From: Spectribacter acetivorans
GTDB lineage: Bacteria; Pseudomonadota; Gammaproteobacteria; Nevskiales; Salinisphaeraceae
Assembly (NCBI RefSeq): GCF_031846305.1
Contig: NZ_JAVRHY010000015.1
Coordinates: forward strand, 1 to 64,000
Direction: 5' to 3'
DNA: 64,000 nt
Below are positions 40,940 to 48,617 of the stretch, piece by piece. Positions within the stretch are counted from its first letter, which is position 1, and every line of letters begins with the position of its first letter. The position numbers were made by a program, and so were the translations under genes. The notes under the pieces are model-generated. The model did not search any database. It saw only the letters and a program-made list of their open reading frames with translations, and was not told the origin of the DNA.

Positions 40940-41980
40940 TCAGGCCTCGGTCTCGAGAAGCTCGCGGGCCCGCTCGAACATCCGGGGCACGCACAGCGCC
41001 ATCTGCTCCCACAGTGGGTCCACACGCTGGCCCTTGCGATGCAGCCGCACGTTCAGACAGGCGATGGAGGCGAAGCGGTAGGCCGCCAGCGCCTCGAACC
41101 AGAAGGCATCGGGCACCGGTTCGCCGCGGGCGGTTTCGTAGGCCTCGCGGATGTCCCCGGCCGGGGGCGGGCAGACCGCGCCGAACTCCGGATGCCACAT
41201 GGCCGGGTCGGCAATCATCAGCATCCAGCCGAGGTCCAGCGCCTGGGCGCCGATGTGCGCCAGTTCCCAGTCGATCACCCCGGTGACGCGCCCCTGGTTG
41301 AACAGGATGTTGCCGGGCTGGTAGTCCCCGTGCACCAGCCCGATCGGCGACGAATCCGGAATGCGGTCGGCAAGCAGATGCCGCACCTGGGCTGCCGCCT
41401 GCGCCCAGGCCGGTTCCGGCGCCTTCTGATAGATCGGTTCCCAGAAGGCGATTTCGGTGGCCAGAGAACGCGGCGTGTCCCAGTCCGGCAGATGGCGCTG
41501 GCAGTCGAAGGCATGCAACCGGGCGAGGGTCGCGGCGGCCTCGCGGTAGAGCGGCCGCATGGCCGCGACCGTGCGGGGGAAGACAGGATCGGGATCCCAG
41601 ACCAGCAGATTGTGACCCGACAGTCTTTCCATGATCAGGAAGGGCAGGTCGAACCAGCCCTCGTCGGCCTGCGCCCACGGCACGGCCGGTACGGGCAGGC
41701 CCTCCGCATGCAATGCGCGCAGCAACGGGGCCTGGCGATAGACGTCGGTATTGCCGCGGCGTTTGACCCCCGGCGGCGGCAGGCGCAGCACGTAGCCTTG
41801 CCGGTCGCTGTCCTGTTCGACGTCGAACAGGAAGGTCAGGCCGGCATGGCCGTCCGCGGCGCGCAGATCACGTACCTGCGCGTGCTCGCCCAGTTGGTGC
41901 CGAATGAAGCCGGTCAGTTCCTGCTGCAGCCAGTCGAGGTCCATCATCGGAGTGGTCGGGTGGCGGATCGAGAGCGTCAT
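40940..41980 (-). CDS. Aminoglycoside phosphotransferase-like (APH/ACAD10-type) kinase
   Basis: The 346-residue protein has a kinase-like fold: YVLRLPPPG near the N-terminus, the Brenner motif LVHGDYQPGNILF and the metal-binding VIDWELAHIGAQALDLGW. This set matches the phosphotransferase family found beside acyl-CoA dehydrogenases and in ACAD10/11, implicated in phosphorylating 4-hydroxyacyl-CoA. An acyl-CoA dehydrogenase and a methylacyl-CoA racemase are nearby, which suits that role better than antibiotic resistance. Start ATG 41980 (MTLSIRHP) has CAGG upstream; a later in-frame MMDLDW is possible. Confidence 0.85.
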   Translation of the reverse strand: MTLSIRHPTTPMMDLDWLQQELTGFIRHQLGEHAQVRDLRAADGHAGLTFLFDVEQDSDRQGYVLRLPPPGVKRRGNTDVYRQAPLLRALHAEGLPVPAVPWAQADEGWFDLPFLIMERLSGHNLLVWDPDPVFPRTVAAMRPLYREAAATLARLHAFDCQRHLPDWDTPRSLATEIAFWEPIYQKAPEPAWAQAAAQVRHLLADRIPDSSPIGLVHGDYQPGNILFNQGRVTGVIDWELAHIGAQALDLGWMLMIADPAMWHPEFGAVCPPPAGDIREAYETARGEPVPDAFWFEALAAYRFASIACLNVRLHRKGQRVDPLWEQMALCVPRMFERARELLETEA

Positions 41981-42065
41981 CCTGCCCGAGTCCGCCGGCC
42001 TTGACAGCCCGGCGGCCGGCGGGAATGCTCGCGGGCCTTTGTGGTGCGTCGGAAAGGAGAACAAC

Positions 42066-43217
42066 ATGGGCCCACTCGAGGGGACCACGGTGATCGAACT
42101 GGCCGGACTGGGCCCGGCACCGATGGCCGGCATGATGCTGGCGGACATGGGCGCCCGGGTCATCCGGGTGGAGCGCGGCACCCGGCAGGCACCCGGGCAG
42201 AGTCACGACGCCAGCCTGCGCGGCAAGCAGTCGATCGCCCTGAATCTCAAGACCGACGCCGGACTGGCCGCCCTGCTGCGGCTGATTGATGACGCGGACG
42301 CGTTGATCGAGGGCTTCCGGCCCGGGGTGGCGGAACGCCTGGGCGTGGGGCCGGAGGTTTGTCGTGACCGCAATCCCCGGCTGGTCTACGGCCGCATGAC
42401 CGGCTGGGGCCAGGACGGCCCGCTGGCCCAGGCCGCCGGCCACGACATCAACTACATCGCCCTGTCCGGCGCCCTGCATGCGATCGGCGAGCCTGGCGGC
42501 AAGCCGGTGATCCCGCTGAACCTGGTCGGCGATATGGGCGGCGGCGGCATGCTGCTGGCATTCGGCGTGGTCTGCGCCCTGTTCGAGGCGGCCCGTTCCG
42601 GCGAGGGCCAGGTGGTGGACGCCGCCATGGTCGACGGCACCGCGCAACAGCTCTGGATGCAGATGGGCATGATGGCCGCCGGGCTTTGGAACCCGCGCCA
42701 GAGGAGCGCCAACCTGCTGGACGGCGGGGCGCCGTTCTACCAGGTCTACGAGACCGCCGACGGGGGCTACGTGGCGCTGGGCGCGCTCGAGCCGCAGTTC
42801 TACGCGGAGCTGGTCGAGCGGGCCGGGCTTGATCCCGAGCGTTTCGGCAAACAGATGGACACGGCCGCCTGGCCGGACATGCGGGCGGTGCTGGCTGAGG
42901 TCTTCCTGACCCGCACGCGCGATCAGTGGTGTGCCATTCTGGAGGGTACCGACGCCTGCTTCGCGCCGGTGCTGGCCATGGACGAGGCGGCCCGGCATCC
43001 GCACAACGCCGCCCGCGGCACGTTCCTGGAGGTTGACGGCTGGACCCAGCCGGCGCCCGCGCCGCGGTTGTCGCGGACACCGGGCGAGGTTCGCCACGGA
43101 CAGCACCGGCCGGGCGCGGACGGCGTCGCGGTGCTGCGTGCGGCCGGCTTCGAGGATGCCGAGATCGACCGTCTGCGGGCCGCGGATGCGCTGCTCGAGG
43201 CGACGCCGGCATCATGA
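42066..43217 (+). CDS. CaiB/BaiF CoA-transferase family protein, alpha-methylacyl-CoA racemase-like
   Basis: The 383-residue protein starts PLEGTTVIELAGLGPAPMAGMMLADMGARVIRVER, the family N-terminus. It carries the racemase catalytic pair: the histidine in AAGHDINYIALSG and the aspartate in NLVGDMGGGGMLL, as in mycobacterial MCR and mammalian AMACR, rather than the formyl-CoA transferase Asp site. It interconverts (2R)- and (2S)-methylacyl-CoA so that branched fatty acids or sterol side chains enter beta-oxidation. AAAGGAGAA precedes the start. It is divergent from the APH-type kinase. Confidence 0.92.
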   Translation: MGPLEGTTVIELAGLGPAPMAGMMLADMGARVIRVERGTRQAPGQSHDASLRGKQSIALNLKTDAGLAALLRLIDDADALIEGFRPGVAERLGVGPEVCRDRNPRLVYGRMTGWGQDGPLAQAAGHDINYIALSGALHAIGEPGGKPVIPLNLVGDMGGGGMLLAFGVVCALFEAARSGEGQVVDAAMVDGTAQQLWMQMGMMAAGLWNPRQRSANLLDGGAPFYQVYETADGGYVALGALEPQFYAELVERAGLDPERFGKQMDTAAWPDMRAVLAEVFLTRTRDQWCAILEGTDACFAPVLAMDEAARHPHNAARGTFLEVDGWTQPAPAPRLSRTPGEVRHGQHRPGADGVAVLRAAGFEDAEIDRLRAADALLEATPAS

Positions 43218-43239
43218 CCGCAATCCGGAGATAGCAGCG

Positions 43240-43779
43240 ATGAGTCAGTCACTACAGGATCAGCTTCTGAAGGCCGGCGCGGTCAAGCCCAAGCAGGCGA
43301 AGAAGGCGCGGCGCGAGAAGGCGCAGGAACAGGCGGCGGCCCGCAAAGGCAATTCGTCGACGGACAATGCGTCGCTGCAGACCGAGATTGCCGCGGCGGA
43401 AGCCGCCAAACGCGAGCGCGACCGGCAGCTCAACGTCGAACGGAAGGCGCGCCGCGAAGCGCAGGAGCAAGACCATGCCATCGGGCAAATCATCGAGCGC
43501 AATCGAATCGAAGCCGATGGCGACGTCGCCTACAACTACAACCTGGGCAATCGGATTCGGCGCTTGGCGGTGAGTCAGTCACAGCAGCGTGATCTGGCGG
43601 CAGGCAGGCTGGCGATCGTTCGCCATCGGGAGCAGTCCGCCATCGTGCCCGCCGCCGTGGGCCGGCGGTTGATGGAAAAAATCCCCGCGCAGGTCTGGCT
43701 GGTCACGGCGGCTGACGAAACGCCCGATCCCGACGATCCCTATGCCGACTACCCGGTGCCGGATGATCTGATGTGGTGA
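43240..43779 (+). CDS. DUF2058 (YaiL-like) protein
   Basis: The 179-residue protein reads MSQSLQDQLLKAGAVKPKQAKKARREKAQEQ, then a charged coiled-coil (to about 80), then YNYNLGNRIRRLAVSQSQQRDLAAGRLAIVRH. The Nterm (l.dQLLkAGLv...kkak..k) and the YNF..g..ikri.v are typical of YaiL, described as a nucleoprotein or polynucleotide-associated protein. It is a cytosolic, highly basic N-terminal protein of unknown mechanism. The gene follows the racemase by 22 bases. Confidence 0.88.
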   Translation: MSQSLQDQLLKAGAVKPKQAKKARREKAQEQAAARKGNSSTDNASLQTEIAAAEAAKRERDRQLNVERKARREAQEQDHAIGQIIERNRIEADGDVAYNYNLGNRIRRLAVSQSQQRDLAAGRLAIVRHREQSAIVPAAVGRRLMEKIPAQVWLVTAADETPDPDDPYADYPVPDDLMW

Positions 43780-43786
43780 GGCCGGT

Positions 43787-44593
43787 TCAGGCCGGCTTGT
43801 TCCGTTCGTCGGGCAAGCGCACCAGCGCCAGTTGGCGCGAGCGGGCCACCAGCTGGTCCTCGGTATCCCAGATTTCCCCGTCTTCCTCGGCATAGCCGCC
43901 GGAAATGAAACGGGTGACGAAGCGGCAGCGCAGCGGGCCGGGGGCCGGCCGTTGCCGGATGTGGGTGGTCATCTCGATGGTCGGCACCCAGCCGACCGGG
44001 CCGATCTGCCGGAGCACCGGCGGCGGGAAGGCGTCGGCGAACAGCGCCAGCGACAGCACGTCGGGTTCGCGGTAATCGGCGAACGAGACCCAACCGGTCA
44101 GTTCGCAGGTGTCGTCGTACTCGCCGCGTAGCCAGGCGGCCGTCTCGGGCGCCAGCCGGATGTCCAGATTCTTGAAGATGCGGAAGCCGATATCCGCGTG
44201 CACGCAGTCCTCCAGCCGGGGCACGCGCGGCGGGCTGCCGGCGATGTGGTCGAGGCCGTCGCGGCGGTCCAGGTCGCCGAAGGCGGCGGTCACCCGCAGG
44301 CAGTCCTCGCCGTCCTGACACAGGGTGGCGTCGGCATAGGTCAGTTTCTTGCCCGACTTCAACGGCGTCACGCGGATGTCTACCTCGCGGCATACCACCG
44401 GCCGGAAGAAATGCGCCGTGATCGAGAACGGGTCCGGGTGGGGCAGGGCCTCACTCAGCGCTCGCGCGGCCACGGCCATCAGGTAACCGCCGTTGGGAAT
44501 GTCGCCGATGTTCCAGTTCTGGTTGATGCTGGCGCGAAAAGTATGCGCGTCGAGGCGTTCGAGCGCAAGGTCGTCATCGAATCGAAAGGTCAT
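43787..44593 (-). CDS. TesB-type double hot-dog acyl-CoA thioesterase
   Basis: The 268-residue protein shows NWNIGDIPNGGYLMAVAARAL at the first hot-dog and ADAFPPPVLRQIGPVGWVPTIEMTTHIR at the second, the arrangement of thioesterase family proteins with TesB-like fold. GGYLMA and PTIEMTTHIR are diagnostic. It hydrolyses medium or long acyl-CoA, plausibly alongside the beta-oxidation genes around it. It is convergent with DUF2058 and probably starts its own unit; the radical SAM gene ends 65 bases upstream. Confidence 0.88.
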   Translation of the reverse strand: MTFRFDDDLALERLDAHTFRASINQNWNIGDIPNGGYLMAVAARALSEALPHPDPFSITAHFFRPVVCREVDIRVTPLKSGKKLTYADATLCQDGEDCLRVTAAFGDLDRRDGLDHIAGSPPRVPRLEDCVHADIGFRIFKNLDIRLAPETAAWLRGEYDDTCELTGWVSFADYREPDVLSLALFADAFPPPVLRQIGPVGWVPTIEMTTHIRQRPAPGPLRCRFVTRFISGGYAEEDGEIWDTEDQLVARSRQLALVRLPDERNKPA

Positions 44594-44658
44594 GATGGCC
44601 GGAGTTGATGGGGTCGGGGCGCCGCGGTGGGCCCGCGAAATTTACCATGCCTGTCGGA

Positions 44659-46788
44659 TCACAGGAGCGGGAGCTGGTCTCCCGTACGTGGTGGCAGGCG
44701 AAAGTGCTCGGTTGTCAGATTGGGGCGCGCGCTCCGGTTGAGGCCGTTCTTCCGGCAGGCCAGGGCAAAGCGCTGGGCAATCAGGTCGGCGAACTTGCCG
44801 GTGCCGGTCAACCGCTGCCCCCAGGCAGCGTCGTAGTCCCGGCCGCCGCGCGACTGCTGGATCAGGCTCATGACGTGGGCCGCACGGTCGGGAAAATGCG
44901 CCGCCAGCCAGTCGCGGAATATCTGCTTGACCTCCCAGGGCAGCCGCAACAGCACGTAGCCCGCGCCGCGGGCACCATGCTCGGAGGCCGCCTGCACGAT
45001 GGCCTCCAGCTCATGGTCGGTGATCGCCGGGATCACGGGTGCGGCCATCACCGACGTGGGCACCCCGGCGGCAGCCAGCTGCCGCACGGTGTCGAGCCGC
45101 GCGGCCGGCGAGGCGGTGCGGGGTTCGAGAATCCGCTTGAGCGAGGCATCCAGCGTGGTGATCGAGACTGCCGCCGACACCAGATTGTCGGCCGCCATGT
45201 CGCCGAGAATATCCATATCCCGCAGGATCAGTCGGCTCTTCGTGAGCAGGCTCACCGGGTGTCGGTGGGCTGCCAGCACTTCCAGAATGTCCCGGGTGAC
45301 CCGCAGCCGCTTTTCCACCGGCTGATAGGCATCGGTATTGATGCCCAGCGAGATTGGCGTGGGCTGGTAGCCCGGCTTGCGTAGTTCGGATTCGAGCAGC
45401 GCGGCCGCATTCTCCTTGTAGAAGATGCGGGTTTCGAAATCCAGCCCGGGCGACAGATCCAGATAGCTGTGGCTGGGGCGAGCGAAGCAGTTGTGACTGA
45501 CCACGCCGTTGGCGATGAAATCGCCGGTTCCGGTGGTGATGTCGAACAGCTCCCGTTCGCCGGGCAGGCGTTCGACCGTCCGGATACCGAGATCGGCCTC
45601 GCTCTTGATGGCGATACCGGCTGGCGAACATTTCCGCCGGATGGCCGGGTCGACGGTGTGGATGAAACGCATCTGCTCGCCGAGACCGCCGACCAGGCGA
45701 ATGACGGTCATGTCGCGGCCACCGGGACGAGGGCCATGCTCCCGGCAGTGGGTGAACCCCAGGTGGTCCAGGCAGGTGACGAGGGCCCCGAGGATGGCCG
45801 GGTCGCTGTTGCTGATGCGCAGATTGTTCCCCGCGCGGTGACCTTCGGCATCGAACAGGCCGGCAACGAAGCCCTTCCGCCAGGACCCGCTCGGGTCGGT
45901 CGGCCAATCGATGAGGCCATGGACGGTTTCGAAGGCCTGCCGGCTTGATGCCCGCAATCCGGCAATCTCGGCTCGGCCTGCTGCTGCCTGCTGAAATACG
46001 AAGCGTTTCGTAGCCACGCCGAATTCATGCAGATAATCGTGGCTGCGCTGCAGCCCGTCGGCGTCCTTCAGCGCGAGCCGGCAGCGGTAAACCTTGCTCG
46101 GGCCGCGACCGGGACGGTCGTAGATATAGCGTCCCAGATGCCCGTCGCCGCGAAGCATGCCGGTCAGATAGCCGCGTCGATAATCGGTGTCGTGGACCGG
46201 TTGCGCGGAAAATCGGCCGGTTCCCATCAGCTTGTTGTTGCCGGTCAGATATGGCCTTTGCTCGCCGCGGACGACGGGCGGCGTGACATGTTTCCAGCCT
46301 CGTTCGGTCAGAAAGCGGTGATCGCTGCTGGCGTTCAGCACCGTGCCGTCAGCCAGCGTGACGCGAAAGGCCGGCTTGCGGGACGACCAGTGCGCCCGAA
46401 CGCGCGTGGGCACATAGCGCCGGTACCAGCCGTCGCGCTGTGTGCCGATGATGATGTCGCCGACCTGCAGTTTGCGCAGGGGCCGGTGCCGGCCGTCGGC
46501 CATCAGGATGGGCGTGTCCCCGTCCAGACAGTAGGGGCACCCATGCTCGCAGCCACGATAGGGATTGATCGAGGCGTCGAATGGAATGTCCGGTGATTGG
46601 TTGCGGCTGATCAGCCGTCGGGCGGGGTCGGCTCGGACGATCGTGGCGGGGGCGGAAGTCCCGGCTTCTTCGTCGTCACCCGGCCAGCCGTCGTCGAACG
46701 CCTCGCGTTCGTCGCGCGCGAAGCGGCCGGCGCGGTTGCCGGTGGCCCCGCGGCCCTTGGCCGCATTCGGTTGGTGGCGTGCTGCCAT
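44659..46788 (-). CDS. PA0069/Rv2578c-family radical SAM protein, interrupted by an intein
   Basis: The 709-codon gene encodes a 362-residue host protein split by a 347-residue intein (residues 87-433). The host has NPYRGCEHGCPYC at the N-terminal side, where the CX3CX2C cysteines C80, C84 and the third cysteine bind the [4Fe-4S] cluster and SAM, and continues with FARPSHSYLDLSPGLDFETRIFYKEN. These match PA0069 and Rv2578c, relatives of spore photoproduct lyase. The third cysteine is supplied by the intein's +1 residue (C434), so only spliced protein can bind the cluster. PA0069 is, to my knowledge, part of the Pseudomonas SOS regulon; a consensus LexA box abuts this start codon. A DNA-repair role is inferred from regulation and family. 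Confidence 0.94.
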   Translation of the reverse strand: MAARHQPNAAKGRGATGNRAGRFARDEREAFDDGWPGDDEEAGTSAPATIVRADPARRLISRNQSPDIPFDASINPYRGCEHGCPYCLDGDTPILMADGRHRPLRKLQVGDIIIGTQRDGWYRRYVPTRVRAHWSSRKPAFRVTLADGTVLNASSDHRFLTERGWKHVTPPVVRGEQRPYLTGNNKLMGTGRFSAQPVHDTDYRRGYLTGMLRGDGHLGRYIYDRPGRGPSKVYRCRLALKDADGLQRSHDYLHEFGVATKRFVFQQAAAGRAEIAGLRASSRQAFETVHGLIDWPTDPSGSWRKGFVAGLFDAEGHRAGNNLRISNSDPAILGALVTCLDHLGFTHCREHGPRPGGRDMTVIRLVGGLGEQMRFIHTVDPAIRRKCSPAGIAIKSEADLGIRTVERLPGERELFDITTGTGDFIANGVVSHNCFARPSHSYLDLSPGLDFETRIFYKENAAALLESELRKPGYQPTPISLGINTDAYQPVEKRLRVTRDILEVLAAHRHPVSLLTKSRLILRDMDILGDMAADNLVSAAVSITTLDASLKRILEPRTASPAARLDTVRQLAAAGVPTSVMAAPVIPAITDHELEAIVQAASEHGARGAGYVLLRLPWEVKQIFRDWLAAHFPDRAAHVMSLIQQSRGGRDYDAAWGQRLTGTGKFADLIAQRFALACRKNGLNRSARPNLTTEHFRLPPRTGDQLPLL
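45490..46530 (-). mobile_element. Class 1 intein with LAGLIDADG homing endonuclease (347 residues)
   Basis: Block A begins at Cys1 (CLDGDTPILMADG, residue 87). Block B has SSDH (S154, H157) in LNASSDHRFL. The endonuclease motifs are YLTGMLRGDGHL (D215) and FVAGLFDAEGH (E315), both with the acidic residue intact, so the endonuclease may be active. Block F/G reads LFDITTGTGDFIANGVVSHN, with penultimate H432, terminal N433 and nucleophilic C434. All splicing residues are present. It is inserted between Y86 and the third cluster cysteine of the radical SAM host. GC content is similar to the host, suggesting long residence. Confidence 0.95.
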
Positions 46789-46820
46789 GCCGATAACTGT
46801 AAATTAATACAGTTATCGGC
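46789..46820. promoter_or_regulatory. LexA (SOS) box in front of the radical SAM gene
   Basis: CTGT-AAATTAAT-ACAG (46797-46812) fits the gammaproteobacterial consensus CTGT-N8-ACAG exactly. It is the centre of a perfect 13-base inverted repeat (GCCGATAACTGTA and its complement, 46789-46801 and 46808-46820). The palindrome directly touches the ATG at 46788, so LexA would block the promoter and the ribosome site at once. Confidence 0.9.
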
Positions 46821-46848
46821 GCCAGCGTTTTCCGGCTTGCCGGGCGTC

Positions 46849-47757
46849 TCAGTGTTGGTCGAAAAAGCGCAGGATGGCGGCGGCGCCGGTCTGCGGGATC
46901 TCGGTCTGCCAGAAATGGCCGGCGAAGGGCAGCATTTCCGGGTTGTCGTCGGCGCCGGGAATGGCCTGCGCCAGTTCCACCGCCCAGGAGGCCAGCAGGA
47001 AACGGTCTTCGGCGGCCCAGATCACGTGGGCGGGCTTGTCCCAGGCTTTCAGGGTGGCCACGGCGTCCTGGGTCCAGTGATTGGTCTGGGCGGTGGTGTA
47101 GGCAATCCAGTGGTCGAGCCGTTCGCCACCCTCGTTCAGGGCGGCATGCCAGTCCTGCAGGAATGCCTCCGGGATTCGCCGCCGGAAGGTGGTCTGGGGC
47201 CAGGGGAACAGCCGCATCAGCACCTGCGGGATGCGGGCGGCCGCGAGCGGCTTGATCGCCCGGCCCATCGCCATCAGTCCGTCGATGATCGGCACCGGCC
47301 AGTTGTCGAAGCAGACCACGTCGGTGAGCACCACGGCGTCGATGCGCTCGCCGTGACGCTTGAGCATCTGACCGCCATGGGCGCCACCCTGGTCGTGGAA
47401 GACGGCACGACAGGTGTCGATGCCCAGGTGATCGAGCAGGGCGGCCAGCATGTCGGCCTGACCGGGGCTGGCAAGATCGGCATCGGCCGACGGCGTTGAT
47501 TCGCCCAGGCCAAGCAGGTCCGGAACGATGCAGTCGTAATGTTCGCCGAGCGCCCCGAGCAGCGGTTCCCACAATCGGCAGGAGGTGGGAATACCGTGCA
47601 CGAGCAGCAGGGGCGGCGCTTCGCCATCCGGCCCGTGGCGCAGATAGGCCACCCGGCCCATGTCGAGGTCGGCGAACTGCCGCTCGAGGGTGCCCGGGGT
47701 CAGGGTGTCGGCTTCGGCGCGGAAGCGGCGAGTCGGTTTCTTCGGATAGGTTAGCAT
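46849..47757 (-). CDS. Haloalkane dehalogenase-like alpha/beta hydrolase, second copy type
   Basis: The 302-residue protein has LLLVHGIPTSCRLWEPLLGAL, the nucleophile elbow VFHDQGGAHGGQML with aspartate, and histidine in FAGHFWQTE. An aspartate nucleophile with HGIPTS is typical of haloalkane dehalogenases or epoxide hydrolases; the WPVPIIDGL lid region is atypical. It differs clearly from the gene at 8678. The gene is upstream of the radical SAM gene on the same strand but separated by the LexA box. Confidence 0.8.
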   Translation of the reverse strand: MLTYPKKPTRRFRAEADTLTPGTLERQFADLDMGRVAYLRHGPDGEAPPLLLVHGIPTSCRLWEPLLGALGEHYDCIVPDLLGLGESTPSADADLASPGQADMLAALLDHLGIDTCRAVFHDQGGAHGGQMLKRHGERIDAVVLTDVVCFDNWPVPIIDGLMAMGRAIKPLAAARIPQVLMRLFPWPQTTFRRRIPEAFLQDWHAALNEGGERLDHWIAYTTAQTNHWTQDAVATLKAWDKPAHVIWAAEDRFLLASWAVELAQAIPGADDNPEMLPFAGHFWQTEIPQTGAAAILRFFDQH

Positions 47758-47788
47758 GGCTTGATGCTACGCCGGCATCCGGGTGGGC

Positions 47789-48562
47789 TCAATACGGAAT
47801 CCGCTCGCCGTCCCAGGCGAACAGTCCGCCGGAGTCGTCCGGCGTGAGTCCGGCGATCACGGCCAGCAGCCGCGTGGCGGCGAACGCCGGGGTGAACAAC
47901 TTGCCGGCCGGTACGTTGCGCTGGAATGGCCGCGACAGCTCTGTGTCGGTGGTGCCCGGATGCAGACCCACCACGATGGATTGCTTGTTGCGGCGACGCA
48001 TTTCGATTGCCGCCGTGCGGGTGAACTGGTTCTGCGCGGCCTTGGCGGCGCGATAGCTGTACCAGCCGCCCAGGTGATTGTCGGCGATCGAGCCGACGCG
48101 GGCGGACAGGCTGGCGAACACCGCCCGTCGTTCGTGGGTAAGCAGCGGTTCAGCGTGCTTGAGCAGCAGAATGGGCCCGAAGGCGTTGACCGCAAACCCG
48201 GCGGCCAGCCGATCGGGCGTGATGTCGGCCAGCCGCTTTTCCGGCCGGAGACCGGTATCCCGGTCATGCAGCAGTCCGGCGCAGACGATGATCATATCCA
48301 GCGCGGGCGTGTGTTCTTCTACCCGTTCCATCGCGCGCTGAATGCTGTTCTCGTCGGTGAGGTCCAGCGCCAGTGGCAGCACGCGCTTTTCGTCGGCGCG
48401 GACCAGCTCGGTGAGCCCGGGACTGTCGGCATCGCGACTGGTGACGATCAGCGTCGCCACGTGCTTGTCTTGTAACAGTTGCTCGGCAAGTGCCCGGCCC
48501 AGCCCGCGGGCGGCGCCCTGCACCATGACCCGGGCATTTTGGGGCAGCTGCTCAAATGCCAT
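47789..48562 (-). CDS. Short-chain dehydrogenase, C-factor/CsgA-like
   Basis: The 257-residue SDR has a variant cofactor motif (VQGAARGLGRALAEQLL), VCAGLLHD in place of NNAG, a serine in FASLSARVGS and YxxxK as YSYRAAKAAQN. CAGLL and GWYSYRAAKAAQNQ are typical of the CsgA/C-factor-like group of SDRs. The substrate is unknown. It is upstream of the hydrolase on the same strand (31-base gap) and divergent from a membrane protein gene. Confidence 0.88.
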   Translation of the reverse strand: MAFEQLPQNARVMVQGAARGLGRALAEQLLQDKHVATLIVTSRDADSPGLTELVRADEKRVLPLALDLTDENSIQRAMERVEEHTPALDMIIVCAGLLHDRDTGLRPEKRLADITPDRLAAGFAVNAFGPILLLKHAEPLLTHERRAVFASLSARVGSIADNHLGGWYSYRAAKAAQNQFTRTAAIEMRRRNKQSIVVGLHPGTTDTELSRPFQRNVPAGKLFTPAFAATRLLAVIAGLTPDDSGGLFAWDGERIPY

Positions 48563-48617
48563 GACGGGTGGTCCGGTTGCTGATATCGGTGCCGGGCATG
48601 TCCGGCTGGCGTAGAGT

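Noticed and set aside
40940..41980. Aminoglycoside resistance gene
   Set aside because: The APH fold is shared by many kinases; neighbours and the DYQPGNILF/IDWELAHIG form suit ACAD10-type enzymes better.
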